Of a stretch of 64,000 nucleotides of DNA, positions 35,463-46,359 are shown piece after piece; position 1 is the first letter of the stretch, and each line of letters opens with the position of its first letter. The notes beneath the pieces were generated by a model that saw only the letters and a list, made by a program, of their open reading frames with translations, was not told the origin of the DNA and ran no database searches. Both the position numbers and the translations under genes were made by a program. Source of the stretch: Sanyastnella coralliicola (GTDB taxonomy: Bacteria; Bacteroidota; Bacteroidia; Flavobacteriales_D; Sanyastnellaceae); the NCBI RefSeq assembly GCF_030845195.1, contig NZ_CP132543.1, positions 2,931,501 to 2,995,500 of the forward strand, written 5' to 3'.

Positions 35463-36734
35463 ATGATCAGTGCAAACGACCCTAAATTGACGTCTTGGGT
35501 GAATGTCCCAGACAACAGTGACTTCCCTATTCAGAACCTTCCATTCGGCATCTTCAAAACGCCGCAAATGGACGCCCGAGTAGGTATAGCTATTGGAGAA
35601 CATGTTCTCGACCTGAAAGCCCTTCATGTGCTTGGTTACCTCGAGAACCTGCCGTTTACACTTGATGATTTGAGCTCGAACACCTTGAACGCGATTATTA
35701 ATCGCGGGAAAGTGGCTACACGCGAACTTCGAAATCGCGTGAGCAAGTTGCTTACGTCTGATGTTCCTGATTTGCGTGACAAAGAGCATCATGTGAAGCA
35801 GGCGTTGATTCCAATGGGAGATTGCGAGATGTTGCTTCCAGTTGAAATTGGTGATTACACTGATTTCTATTCTTCGATTGAACACGCCACTAACGTGGGA
35901 AAAATGTTCCGTGACCCAGCGAACGCTTTGCTGCCTAACTGGAAGCACATTCCAGTAGGATACCACGGAAGATCATCTTCAATTGTGGTTTCAGGAACAC
36001 CTATTCATCGTCCGAAAGGACAAATGCTCCCAGCAGATGCAGAGGCACCTGTGTTCGGACCTTGTAAGCTTCTTGATTTTGAATTGGAAATGGCCTTCAT
36101 CACTTACCCAGGTAAGCCGATGGGCGATAGCATTGGAACTTCTGAAGCAGAGAATTACATCTTTGGAATGGTGTTGTTCAATGATTGGAGTGCACGTGAC
36201 ATTCAGAAATGGGAATATGTGCCACTCGGACCATTCCTTGGGAAGAACTTTGCTTCGTCTGTTTCAGCTTGGGTTGTGACACTTGATGCTCTCGAGCCAT
36301 ACAAAGTTGCTGGTCCTGTTCAAGACCCACCGGTATTGAGCTACCTTGAATACGATGGTAACCGCAACTACGACATCAACCTCGAAGTTGGTATCCAGCC
36401 TGAAGGCAACGACGAAACAGTAATCTGTCGCTCGAACTTCAAATACATGTACTGGAACATGTCGCAGCAATTGGCTCACCATACCGTAAACGGATGTAAT
36501 ATCCGAGGAGGTGACATGATGGCAAGCGGTACTATTTCGGGAAAAGATGAGACGAGCTACGGTTCAATGCTTGAGCTTTCTTGGAAAGGAACAAAGCCAT
36601 TGAAACTGTCGAACGGAGAAGAACGTAAGTTCATTAATGATAATGATGAAGTCATTATGCGCGGACACGCGACAAATGGCGATATTAGAATTGGATTTGG
36701 GGAAGTGAGAAGCAAATTGCTTCCTACCCGCTGA
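35463..36734 (+). CDS. fahA: Fumarylacetoacetase
   Basis: 423 residues, the length of the eukaryote-like FAH family. FPIQNLPFGIFKT opens the N-terminal SH3-like domain. The catalytic domain has DFYSSIEHATNVGKMFRD (metal-binding Asp and His), GYHGRSSSIVVSGTPIHRP, LDFELEMAFI (metal-binding Glu pair) and FNDWSARDIQKWEYVPLGPF. It hydrolyses fumarylacetoacetate to fumarate and acetoacetate, the last step of tyrosine degradation. Other pathway genes are not adjacent. The RelA/SpoT gene follows after 8 bases. Confidence 0.95.
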   Translation: MISANDPKLTSWVNVPDNSDFPIQNLPFGIFKTPQMDARVGIAIGEHVLDLKALHVLGYLENLPFTLDDLSSNTLNAIINRGKVATRELRNRVSKLLTSDVPDLRDKEHHVKQALIPMGDCEMLLPVEIGDYTDFYSSIEHATNVGKMFRDPANALLPNWKHIPVGYHGRSSSIVVSGTPIHRPKGQMLPADAEAPVFGPCKLLDFELEMAFITYPGKPMGDSIGTSEAENYIFGMVLFNDWSARDIQKWEYVPLGPFLGKNFASSVSAWVVTLDALEPYKVAGPVQDPPVLSYLEYDGNRNYDINLEVGIQPEGNDETVICRSNFKYMYWNMSQQLAHHTVNGCNIRGGDMMASGTISGKDETSYGSMLELSWKGTKPLKLSNGEERKFINDNDEVIMRGHATNGDIRIGFGEVRSKLLPTR

Positions 36735-36742
36735 GAACCTTT

Positions 36743-38959
36743 ATGCTCAACATAGATCAGGAAGCTGAGAAGAAAGAGATCCTACGACGATACCGTGGGT
36801 TACTAAGAAGTGCCGTGCGCTCGAAGTCTACACAAGACAAACGACGCATTCGCAAGGCCTTCGATATTGCACTAGAAGCGCACAAAGAGATGCGCCGCAA
36901 GTCTGGTGAACCATACATCTATCACCCGATTGCCGTAGCACGAATTTGTGCCGAGGAAATAGGACTAGACACCACCTCTATCGTCTGTGCCTTACTTCAC
37001 GATACGGTTGAAGACACCTACATCACTTTAGAAGACATTGAAACCTTGTTCGGTTCGAAAGAGCGAATGATTATCGATGGTCTGACGAAGATCTCTGGAG
37101 TTTTCGATCAAACCTCTTCCATGCAGGCGGAGAACTTCCGCAAGATGTTGTTGACGTTGAGCGACGACATCCGCGTAATCCTGATCAAGATTGCTGACCG
37201 TCTTCACAACATGCGCACCTTGGGCCACATGGCGCGAGAAAAGCAGTTGAAGATCGCGAGCGAAACGCTGTTCATGTATGCACCGTTGGCGCACCGTCTT
37301 GGCTTGTACAATATCAAGACTGAGCTTGAAGACCTTTCGCTGAAGTACAAAGAACCAGAGCAGTACGAAGAGATTTCATCGAAACTCGAAAAGACGAAAG
37401 CGGTTCGTACTCGCTTCATCAATAAATTCACCCTTCCTATTCGCAATGCCCTCGATGAAGCAGGCATTGAATACGAGATCAAGGGAAGAACAAAAAGCAT
37501 TTTCAGCATCTGGAACAAGATGCAGAAGAAGCGAGTTCGATTTGAAGACATCTACGACGTATTTGCGATTCGAATCATTCTTGAAACAGAGATCGAAGGA
37601 GAAAAGGCCCTCGCTTGGAAGGTCTATTCCATGGTTACTGATTTCTACCAGCCAAACCCTGACCGACTACGCGATTGGATCTCCATTCCGAAAGGAAACG
37701 GATATGAATCGCTCCATACTACGGTGATGTCGCCAACAGGTAAATGGGTAGAAGTGCAAATCCGTTCTCGTCGTATGGATGATGTTGCAGAGAAGGGATT
37801 CGCTGCACACTGGAAGTACAAAGGTGGAACCGAAAACGCGGAGAACAACCTTGACCGTTGGCTCTCGCAGATTCGTGAAGTCTTGGAAAGCGCGCAAGAT
37901 GATGCCCTGACCTTCATCGATGATTTCAAACTCAATCTATTCAGTGAAGAGATTTACATCTTCACTCCAAATGGAGATTTGAAGACCTTACCTAAGGGAT
38001 CAACCGCCCTTGACTTTGCCTTCAACATTCACTCTCAGATTGGGTCGCAATGTATAGGCGCCAAGGTGAATCATCGACTCGTTCCGTTGAGCCATGAATT
38101 GCGCTCAGGTGATCAGGTGGAAATCATCACTTCTAAAAAGCAGACGCCTAAGGAAGACTGGCTGAACTACGTAGTAACAGCAAGAGCCCGTCAGAAAATC
38201 AAGCACGCGCTGAAGGAAGAAAAGCGCAAAGTAGCTGGTGAAGGAAAAGACATGCTTCGTAGAAAGTTCAAGAACCTCGGTGTAGGTTTCTTGAGCATCA
38301 ACATCACCGCCCTCGAAAAGCACTACAACGTAGACTCAGCAACGGAGCTCTACTACCAGATAGCTAAAGGAAAGATCGACATCAAGAAGCTCAAAGGCTT
38401 CGAGGTTGATGGCGGGCGAATCATCTTCAAGAAAGCACCGATCATTCCTCCGAAGCAAGCTGACAATAAGGTCATTGCTCCTATTCCTGGAAAGAAAGAC
38501 ATTCTGTTGATTGGCGATGAGCAACAGCGTATGGATTACACCCTCGCTCGTTGTTGTAACCCAATCCCTGGAGATGACGTGTTTGGATTCGTAACAGTGA
38601 ACGGTGAGATTAAGGTTCACCGTGTGAATTGCCCGAACGCAACACAGCTCTTGAGTAATTACGCTTATCGTGTGATCAAAGCTCGCTGGGCAAGCAAAGA
38701 ACTGAACCAATTCGAAGTTACCGTTCAGTTCTCAGGAATCGATGACGTAGGGCTTGTACAGCGAATTACGAACATCATTTCGTCTGACATGCACGTGAAC
38801 ATGAAAGCCATCAGTTTCGAGTCGAACGATGGTATATTCGACGGGCTTGTGCGAGTGCAGGTGCACGATACAGAACACCTGAACACCTTGATCGATAAGT
38901 TGCGGAATGTCAATGGAGTACTGACCGTTGACCGTATGGATCCGGGTCAGGCTATCTAA
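36743..38959 (+). CDS. rsh: Bifunctional (p)ppGpp synthetase/hydrolase (RelA/SpoT homologue)
   Basis: 738 residues with the complete long-RSH layout. HD hydrolase domain: YIYHPIAVARI and HDTVEDT at about 86-92. Synthetase domain: FEDIYDVFAIRII, then RLRDWISIPKGNGYESLH. TGS domain: IFTPNGDLKTLPKGSTALDF at about 412-431. The C-terminal half has the zinc-finger-like region (CCNPIPGDDVFGF) and an ACT domain from about 665 (QFSGIDDVGLVQRITNII). Both catalytic centres look intact, so it can make and break the alarmone. It starts 8 bases after the fahA stop. Confidence 0.96.
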   Translation: MLNIDQEAEKKEILRRYRGLLRSAVRSKSTQDKRRIRKAFDIALEAHKEMRRKSGEPYIYHPIAVARICAEEIGLDTTSIVCALLHDTVEDTYITLEDIETLFGSKERMIIDGLTKISGVFDQTSSMQAENFRKMLLTLSDDIRVILIKIADRLHNMRTLGHMAREKQLKIASETLFMYAPLAHRLGLYNIKTELEDLSLKYKEPEQYEEISSKLEKTKAVRTRFINKFTLPIRNALDEAGIEYEIKGRTKSIFSIWNKMQKKRVRFEDIYDVFAIRIILETEIEGEKALAWKVYSMVTDFYQPNPDRLRDWISIPKGNGYESLHTTVMSPTGKWVEVQIRSRRMDDVAEKGFAAHWKYKGGTENAENNLDRWLSQIREVLESAQDDALTFIDDFKLNLFSEEIYIFTPNGDLKTLPKGSTALDFAFNIHSQIGSQCIGAKVNHRLVPLSHELRSGDQVEIITSKKQTPKEDWLNYVVTARARQKIKHALKEEKRKVAGEGKDMLRRKFKNLGVGFLSINITALEKHYNVDSATELYYQIAKGKIDIKKLKGFEVDGGRIIFKKAPIIPPKQADNKVIAPIPGKKDILLIGDEQQRMDYTLARCCNPIPGDDVFGFVTVNGEIKVHRVNCPNATQLLSNYAYRVIKARWASKELNQFEVTVQFSGIDDVGLVQRITNIISSDMHVNMKAISFESNDGIFDGLVRVQVHDTEHLNTLIDKLRNVNGVLTVDRMDPGQAI

Positions 38960-39006
38960 TGTGGAGAAAGTCTCGTTTTAGGCTTATTCTTTTCAAACTC
39001 ATTCAC

Positions 39007-39014
39007 TAATTTTG
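39007..39014 (+). promoter_or_regulatory. -7 box TAATTTTG for fur-like operon
   Basis: Perfect TAnnTTTG match, predicted transcription start near 39018, 19 bases before ATG 39037. Likely promoter for the Fur-like, STAS, purA and OstA-like genes. Confidence 0.55.
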
Positions 39015-39036
39015 TCTTTTGGTCTTAAGCGGACTT

Positions 39037-39480
39037 ATGCAAGACATTCAAGAGAATGTTCGGGACATTTTCGCGGCCTACTTGGAAAACAATGGGCACC
39101 GAAAAACACCTGAGCGATTCGCGATATTGAGAGAGATCTACGAGTTTGATGGTCATTTTGACATCGAATCGTTGTACGTACACATGAAGAATAAGAATTA
39201 TCGTGTGTCTCGTGCTACACTCTACAACACCATTGAGTTGCTACTTGCGTGTAATCTAGTTCGCAAGCACCAGTTCGGAAAGAACCTCGCTCAGTTCGAG
39301 AAATCACATCAAAACCAACAACACGATCACATCATTTTGACTGACTCGGGTGAGGTAATTGAATTTTGTGATCCGCGTGTGCAACAGATCAAAGCCAAAT
39401 TAGAAGAGATCTTCGGGATCGATATCATGCATCACTCGCTGAACTTCTACGCTCAGCGCAAAAAGAACAATGATGAGTAA
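39037..39480 (+). CDS. Fur-family transcriptional regulator
   Basis: 147 residues from ATG 39037. The winged-helix domain includes [14 protein letters not shown] and [18 protein letters not shown], the Fur recognition-helix pattern. The dimerisation domain carries [17 protein letters not shown] with the regulatory metal ligands His-x-His and Glu, and [13 protein letters not shown] near the end. The CxxC pair that often holds structural zinc after the HDHxxC segment is absent (ILTDSG), leaving a single Cys in EFCDP. It could be a Fur or a Zur/PerR-type sensor; metal not decided. It overlaps the STAS gene by 11 bases. Confidence 0.92.
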   Translation: MQDIQENVRDIFAAYLENNGHRKTPERFAILREIYEFDGHFDIESLYVHMKNKNYRVSRATLYNTIELLLACNLVRKHQFGKNLAQFEKSHQNQQHDHIILTDSGEVIEFCDPRVQQIKAKLEEIFGIDIMHHSLNFYAQRKKNNDE

Positions 39481-39817
39481 AGACATCGAAGCGTTCGAAA
39501 AAGGTGATTGCATGGTGTACCGTGTCACCGGACGATTTGTAGAAGACGAGTCACATCAGGCCCTTCTTCGTCAAGTTGAACATGCTACTGAACGTGATTT
39601 CAAGAAATTCTTGGTTGACCTTGAAGGATTGGAGTACGTGAATAGCAGTGGGATCAACCTTCTAGTTAAAATGGTGAAACACCTCAACCAGCACAAAGCG
39701 CAATTGGTATTTACCAGTGTGCCTGACAAAGTGAGGGAACTACTAACGATTATCAAATTGAACGCCGTTCTAGACATCCATCCTTCAATGGACGACGGCA
39801 TCCAATCACTAAACTGA
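39470..39817 (+). CDS. STAS-domain anti-sigma factor antagonist
   Basis: 115 residues, a single STAS domain. [20 protein letters not shown] at about 44-63 carries the phosphorylatable Ser of SpoIIAA-type antagonists (NSSG instead of the common DSSG). [19 protein letters not shown] is the following helix and strand. It would bind a partner-switching kinase or anti-sigma factor; none is encoded nearby. It overlaps the Fur-like gene by 11 bases and lies 4 bases before purA. Confidence 0.88.
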   Translation: MMSKDIEAFEKGDCMVYRVTGRFVEDESHQALLRQVEHATERDFKKFLVDLEGLEYVNSSGINLLVKMVKHLNQHKAQLVFTSVPDKVRELLTIIKLNAVLDIHPSMDDGIQSLN

Positions 39818-39821
39818 CATC

Positions 39822-41105
39822 ATGAAAGTCGATGTACTACTTGGCCTCCAATGGGGAGATGAAGGTAAGGGAAAGATTGTGGACGTTATTACGCCTGATT
39901 ACGGTGTAATCGCTCGTTTCCAGGGTGGTCCGAATGCAGGACACACATTGGAATTCGAAGGAAGAAAGCACGTATTGCACACCATCCCTTCTGGGATTTT
40001 CCACGACAACCAATTGAATGTTGTTGGAAACGGTGTGGTGATTGACCCTGTGATCTTCCGTCGTGAGATTGAAAAGCTCAAAGAGCATAACGTTGATGTC
40101 AATAAGCAACTCCTGATCTCTAGAAAAGCACACCTCATCCTTCCAACACACCGTTTGTTGGATGCTGCGAGTGAGCAAGAGAAAGGAAACAAGAAGATCG
40201 GTTCTACTCTGAAAGGAATTGGCCCTACATACATGGACAAAACAGGTCGTAACGGCTTGCGCGTTGGTGATGTACTTGGCCCTCAATTCGAAGAGCGCTA
40301 CGAAAGCCTTCGTGGAAAGCACTTACGTCTGCTTGGCCACTTCGAAGGGTTTGAGTTCGATCTTGATCCGATGGAAAAAGAATGGCTTGACGCGGTTGAG
40401 TACATGCGTGACCTCACTTTCATTGATAGTGAGCACTACTTGAACAACCAACTTCGCAAAGGTGAGCGCATCCTCGCTGAAGGAGCTCAGGGATCGTTGT
40501 TGGACATCGACTTCGGTTCATACCCATTTGTGACTTCTTCAAATACGATTTCTGCCGGAGCTTGTACCGGACTAGGAATTGCTCCTAACCGTATCGGAGA
40601 AGTATTCGGAATTTTCAAAGCATACTGTACACGCGTAGGTAGTGGACCTTTCCCTACTGAACTTCACGATGAAACAGGTGAATTGCTTCGTGCGAAAGGA
40701 CATGAATTCGGCGCTACAACTGGACGTCCTCGTCGTTGTGGGTGGATTGACCTGCCAGCGTTGAAATACGCGATTATGATTAACGGCGTGACTCGCCTCA
40801 TCATGATGAAAGCCGACGTTCTTAGCGCATTCGAAGAAGTGAAAGTTTGTACCCACTACGAGTACAATGGAGAAGAGATCGACTACTTGCCTTACAGCAT
40901 TGACCCTTCTGAGGTGAAGCCTGTATACAAGTCGCTTCCAGGATGGCACCAAGATCTAACAGGTATGCGTAACATCGACGAGCTTCCGAAGGAACTCAAC
41001 GATTACATTGAATACCTCGAAAAGCAATTAGAAGTGCCGATTACCGTTGTGTCTGTGGGACCTGATCGCGAGCAAACAATTCGCCGCGATAGCGTTCTGG
41101 CATAA
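39822..41105 (+). CDS. purA: Adenylosuccinate synthetase
   Basis: 427 residues, full length. GLQWGDEGKGKIVDVI is the N-terminal GTP/IMP loop with the catalytic Asp and the next motif GPNAGHT holds the catalytic His; GPTYMDKTGRNGLRVGD, EGAQGSLLDIDFGSYPFVTSS and TTGRPRRCGWIDL are diagnostic. It joins IMP and aspartate with GTP in AMP synthesis. It follows the STAS gene by 4 bases, so the purine gene is in a regulator-led operon. Confidence 0.97.
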   Translation: MKVDVLLGLQWGDEGKGKIVDVITPDYGVIARFQGGPNAGHTLEFEGRKHVLHTIPSGIFHDNQLNVVGNGVVIDPVIFRREIEKLKEHNVDVNKQLLISRKAHLILPTHRLLDAASEQEKGNKKIGSTLKGIGPTYMDKTGRNGLRVGDVLGPQFEERYESLRGKHLRLLGHFEGFEFDLDPMEKEWLDAVEYMRDLTFIDSEHYLNNQLRKGERILAEGAQGSLLDIDFGSYPFVTSSNTISAGACTGLGIAPNRIGEVFGIFKAYCTRVGSGPFPTELHDETGELLRAKGHEFGATTGRPRRCGWIDLPALKYAIMINGVTRLIMMKADVLSAFEEVKVCTHYEYNGEEIDYLPYSIDPSEVKPVYKSLPGWHQDLTGMRNIDELPKELNDYIEYLEKQLEVPITVVSVGPDREQTIRRDSVLA

Positions 41106-41125
41106 TTTTTCGGTACGTTTTGTCA

Positions 41126-42700
41126 ATGAACAGACTGCTTCTACTCTTTTTGGTACTCGCCCCTCTTTGGGGTACAGCACAGTCTGTTCTCAAAAACAAG
41201 AAAGACAAAACGCCTATTGAGATCCTCAATAGCGACCGTGTGTTGTATGACGAGGAGATTGCCAAGGCAGATCGACTCATTGGAAATGTGCGCCTCAAGT
41301 ACAAAGAGGCCATCATGAAATGCGACAGCGCGTACCGCTACCCTAACGGAGATTTCGAAGCCTTTTCTACTGTTCGCATCAATCAAGGAGATAGCCTTCG
41401 TTTGAACGGTGATCGTTTGTACATCACCAATGAAGACAAACAGGCGAAACTGCGTGACCGTATTTCGCTACGCGACAAAGACCTCACCCTCACCACGGAA
41501 ATTCTTGACTACGACCTTGAGACAGGGGTAGCCAGCTATTTCGGAGGAGGAAAAATTGTGAGCTCAGAGAACCAGAACGTCTTGACCAGTAAACAAGGTT
41601 TTTACGATTCTGAAAGTGAGTTTTTCCATTTCCGCGATAGCGTAGTACTGAAGAACAGAGAATACACGGTGCTCTCAGACACCCTGAAGTACAGTGGTCA
41701 AGCGGAAACCGCATTCTTCTTTGGCCCTACAGAAATCAAGTCTGACAATAACACCATTTATTGCTCCAGAGGATGGTACAACACCGTTTCAGGTGTTTGT
41801 CAATTTACCAACCGTGCCGAGATTTGGTCTAAGAACACTTACCTCGCAGGCGACTCTGTGTATTACGAAGCTGAGCAAGGTTTTGGAGAAGTCTTTGGTG
41901 GTGTTGTGATTCAAGACACCACGAGCAACTACCTCATTCAAGGTGAGTACGGATGGCACAATGAAGAAGACGATCGATCACTAGTAACAGATCGGGCTCA
42001 GATGATTCAGTTCTTTGATACCGACTCACTCTTTTTGCACGCCGACACCCTCCGTGCCGAACCAGATAGCCTAGGCAAACGACTCATCACCGCCTACGAA
42101 CACGTAAAGTTCTTCAAGAGCGACCTTCAGGGAAAAGCGGATTCCCTTACGTACGCAGAAGAAGATTCGTTGCTTACCCTCCTAGGGGCTCCGGTTCTTT
42201 GGTCTGACGCCAATCAGATCAGTGGTGAGCTCATCGACATCAAGATCTTCTCAGGTAAGATCCAGCAAATGGATATTTACGACGCTGCCTTGATTATCTC
42301 TGAAGCGGCCCCAGAAAGCTATAATCAGATCAAAGGGCGCAACTTAACCGGTTACTTCAAAGACAACCAGCTTTCTCGAATTCATGTCAAAGGGAATGGA
42401 CAAACCATCTATTTCCCGGTTGAAGAAGGTGAAGAGAAAAAGGCCGTCGGGGTGAATAAAGCGGAATGCTCTGATGTGATCATTTATGTTGAGGGAACTG
42501 AAATTCAACGTATCGCCCTCATCAACAAACCTTCTGGTGCCATGCACCCTCTTTCAAAAGCAGTTGATGCTGACCTCTTCCTCGAAGGGTTCTTTTGGGA
42601 TACCATGAATCGTCCGCTAACGCGGGAAGAGATTTTTTCCTGGATAGAGGAAGAGGTAGAATTAGAGGAAGAAGAAGAATTAGAAATAGAAGGAGAATGA
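41126..42700 (+). CDS. OstA/LptA-like outer-membrane biogenesis protein
   Basis: 524 residues from ATG 41126. Signal peptide NRLLLLFLVLAPLWGTAQ. The chain is a long beta-jellyroll of LptA/OstA type: repeated D-x-x-x-Y-x-x-x patterns such as NGDRLYITNEDKQAKLRDRI, LTSKQGFYDSESEFFHFRDS and LSDTLKYSGQAETAFFFGPT. The last 20 residues are almost all acidic (EEEVELEEEEELEIEGE). A role in lipopolysaccharide transport across the periplasm is likely. A variant of the 13-bp DNA word lies at 41630 (exact CGCTATCGCGGAA on the reverse strand). Confidence 0.85.
   Translation: MNRLLLLFLVLAPLWGTAQSVLKNKKDKTPIEILNSDRVLYDEEIAKADRLIGNVRLKYKEAIMKCDSAYRYPNGDFEAFSTVRINQGDSLRLNGDRLYITNEDKQAKLRDRISLRDKDLTLTTEILDYDLETGVASYFGGGKIVSSENQNVLTSKQGFYDSESEFFHFRDSVVLKNREYTVLSDTLKYSGQAETAFFFGPTEIKSDNNTIYCSRGWYNTVSGVCQFTNRAEIWSKNTYLAGDSVYYEAEQGFGEVFGGVVIQDTTSNYLIQGEYGWHNEEDDRSLVTDRAQMIQFFDTDSLFLHADTLRAEPDSLGKRLITAYEHVKFFKSDLQGKADSLTYAEEDSLLTLLGAPVLWSDANQISGELIDIKIFSGKIQQMDIYDAALIISEAAPESYNQIKGRNLTGYFKDNQLSRIHVKGNGQTIYFPVEEGEEKKAVGVNKAECSDVIIYVEGTEIQRIALINKPSGAMHPLSKAVDADLFLEGFFWDTMNRPLTREEIFSWIEEEVELEEEEELEIEGE
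41630..41642 (-). repeat. 13-bp word, T variant CGCTATCGCGGAA
   Basis: Reverse-strand copy in the OstA-like gene; codons read H-F-R-D-S-V, a different frame from most copies. Confidence 0.8.
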
Positions 42701-42703
42701 GAG

Positions 42704-42722
42704 GGACGGATCAAATCCGTCC
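42704..42722. repeat. Perfect 8-bp hairpin between convergent genes
   Basis: GGACGGAT, loop CAA, ATCCGTCC, four bases after the OstA-like stop. There is no T run, so it is not a classical intrinsic terminator, though it may work as one or block transcript decay. Confidence 0.6.
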
Positions 42723-42724
42723 AT
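42709..42724 (+). repeat. 16-bp direct repeat, copy 1
   Basis: GATCAAATCCGTCCAT; an identical copy starts 44 bases downstream at 42753. It includes the right half of the hairpin at 42704-42722. Confidence 0.75.
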
Positions 42725-42752
42725 AGCCCACGACTATCCCTTTAATAGAACC

Positions 42753-42768
42753 GATCAAATCCGTCCAT
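42753..42768 (+). repeat. 16-bp direct repeat, copy 2
   Basis: Second exact GATCAAATCCGTCCAT, ending 3 bases before the glyA stop. This copy lacks the left hairpin arm. Confidence 0.75.
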
Positions 42769-42771
42769 GCC

Positions 42772-44061
42772 TTAAACCGCCGCTTCGTGTTCAGCGAATA
42801 GCGGAAGTTCGCTCATCTTTTCTTTGACCTCGTTTCCAACTTTCGCAAGAACGTTTTCGTCTTCTGGAGCTGTGATTACACGATCGATCCAATCCGCAAC
42901 CAATGGCATGTCTGCGGCAACCAGTCCACGAGTTGTTGCGGCTGGCGTTCCGATGCGGATTCCTGAAGTAACGAACGGTGATTGGGTGTCGAACGGAACC
43001 ATGTTTTTGTTAGCCGTGATGTGTGCATCAACCAATGCCTTTTCTGCAAGCTTTCCAGTGACTCCCTTGTTGCGAAGGTCGATCAACATGCAATGGTTAT
43101 CAGTACCACCAGAAATCAATTCGAATCCGCGTTCAACCATTGCATTTGCCAAGGCTTGGGCATTTTCGATAACCTGCTTCGTGTAGGTCTTGTATGAAGG
43201 ACGAAGTGCTTCACCGAAGGCAACTGCCTTCGCAGCAATGACATGCTCTAGTGGTCCACCTTGCATTCCTGGGAATACACCTGAATCAAGGAGTGAAGTA
43301 AAGCTTCTCACCTTTCCTTTCATCGTTGTCAACCCCCATGGATTATCGAAGTCTTTCCCTACCATGATCAGACCACCACGTGGACCACGTAGTGTCTTGT
43401 GCGTCGTTGTAGTTACAACATGACAGTGAGGCATTGGATTATTCAAGAGTCCTGTAGCGATCAAGCCTGATGGGTGCGAAATATCTGCAAGCAAAATGGC
43501 ACCAACTTTATCAGCAATCGCACGGAAACGAGCGTAATCCCAATCACGAGAATAAGCTGAAGCACCACAGATAATCATCTTTGGCTTCACCTCGAGGGCT
43601 GTCGCCTCCACCTTATCCATGTCGATCACACCTGTCTCCTTCTCTACTCCGTAGAAATGTGGTTGGTACAACTTACCTGAGTAGTTTACCGGCGAACCAT
43701 GAGTCAAGTGACCACCGTGCGAAAGATCAAACCCGAGAATCACATCTCCTGGCTTGAGGCATGCGAGCATCACTGCTGAATTTGCAGATGCCCCGCTGTG
43801 CGGCTGAACATTCGCCCACTCAGCTCCGAACAATTCACACACACGATCAATGGCTAGTTGTTCTGATTGATCTACAATCTCACATCCACCATAGTAACGC
43901 TTGCGCGGAAGTCCTTCAGCGTATTTATTCGTCATCACAGAACCCATCGCTTCCATTACTTGGTCGCTTACAAAGTTCTCTGAGGCAATAAGCTCTAGTC
44001 CTTCAATTTGACGTGAACGCTCCTGGGCAATCAGGTCAAAAATTTGTTCATCTCTCCACAT
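42772..44061 (-). CDS. glyA: Serine hydroxymethyltransferase
   Basis: 429 residues from ATG 44061; an upstream in-frame ATG at 44094 overlaps the promoter box. [19 protein letters not shown] near the N-terminus, [17 protein letters not shown], and the PLP-lysine segment [15 protein letters not shown] are diagnostic; [20 protein letters not shown] follows. It interconverts serine and glycine with tetrahydrofolate, the main one-carbon source. Full length, typical. Convergent with the OstA-like gene and divergent from the YyaL-like gene. Confidence 0.97.
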   Translation of the reverse strand: MWRDEQIFDLIAQERSRQIEGLELIASENFVSDQVMEAMGSVMTNKYAEGLPRKRYYGGCEIVDQSEQLAIDRVCELFGAEWANVQPHSGASANSAVMLACLKPGDVILGFDLSHGGHLTHGSPVNYSGKLYQPHFYGVEKETGVIDMDKVEATALEVKPKMIICGASAYSRDWDYARFRAIADKVGAILLADISHPSGLIATGLLNNPMPHCHVVTTTTHKTLRGPRGGLIMVGKDFDNPWGLTTMKGKVRSFTSLLDSGVFPGMQGGPLEHVIAAKAVAFGEALRPSYKTYTKQVIENAQALANAMVERGFELISGGTDNHCMLIDLRNKGVTGKLAEKALVDAHITANKNMVPFDTQSPFVTSGIRIGTPAATTRGLVAADMPLVADWIDRVITAPEDENVLAKVGNEVKEKMSELPLFAEHEAAV

Positions 44062-44091
44062 AGTTATTCGGTTGGGAAGTCGGTATGCATG

Positions 44092-44099
44092 CAAAATTA
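44092..44099 (-). promoter_or_regulatory. -7 box TAATTTTG for glyA
   Basis: Perfect reverse-strand TAnnTTTG match; predicted start near 44088, a 27-base leader to ATG 44061. Confidence 0.55.
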
Positions 44100-44146
44100 G
44101 GGCATTCTACCCTACGTTCGGCCATATCTTTTAAACACTGCATCAA

Positions 44147-44169
44147 ATAAGTGTACTTTTTACACTTAT
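44147..44169. promoter_or_regulatory. Perfect 9-bp inverted repeat, operator-like
   Basis: ATAAGTGTA, 5-base spacer CTTTT, TACACTTAT, in the 204-bp region between divergent glyA and the YyaL-like gene. The 14-bp centre-to-centre spacing and A/T-rich palindrome suit a dimeric regulator; a transcript hairpin is the alternative. Confidence 0.45.
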
Positions 44170-44184
44170 AGTATGAGATTCCCA

Positions 44185-44197
44185 TTCCGCGCTAGCG
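44185..44197 (-). repeat. 13-bp word CGCTAGCGCGGAA, intergenic
   Basis: Reverse-strand copy between glyA and the YyaL-like gene, 16 bp from the 9-bp inverted repeat; no coding constraint is expected here. Confidence 0.85.
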
Positions 44198-44253
44198 AAA
44201 CCATTAACACTCTACTCTCGATAACAATCGCCCACAAACCCTGCTTTCTTAAG

Positions 44254-44261
44254 TACCTTTG
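44254..44261 (+). promoter_or_regulatory. -7 box TACCTTTG, likely leaderless start
   Basis: Perfect TAnnTTTG match ending 4 bases before ATG 44266, so the predicted transcript starts at or within a base or two of the start codon. Confidence 0.55.
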
Positions 44262-44265
44262 TGTC

Positions 44266-46333
<2,068 letters not shown>

Positions 46334-46359
<26 letters not shown>

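Noticed and set aside
44173-44265. Longer N-terminus of the YyaL-like protein
   Set aside because: The extension covers the promoter box and the 13-bp word and precedes a lipoprotein signal that must be N-terminal.
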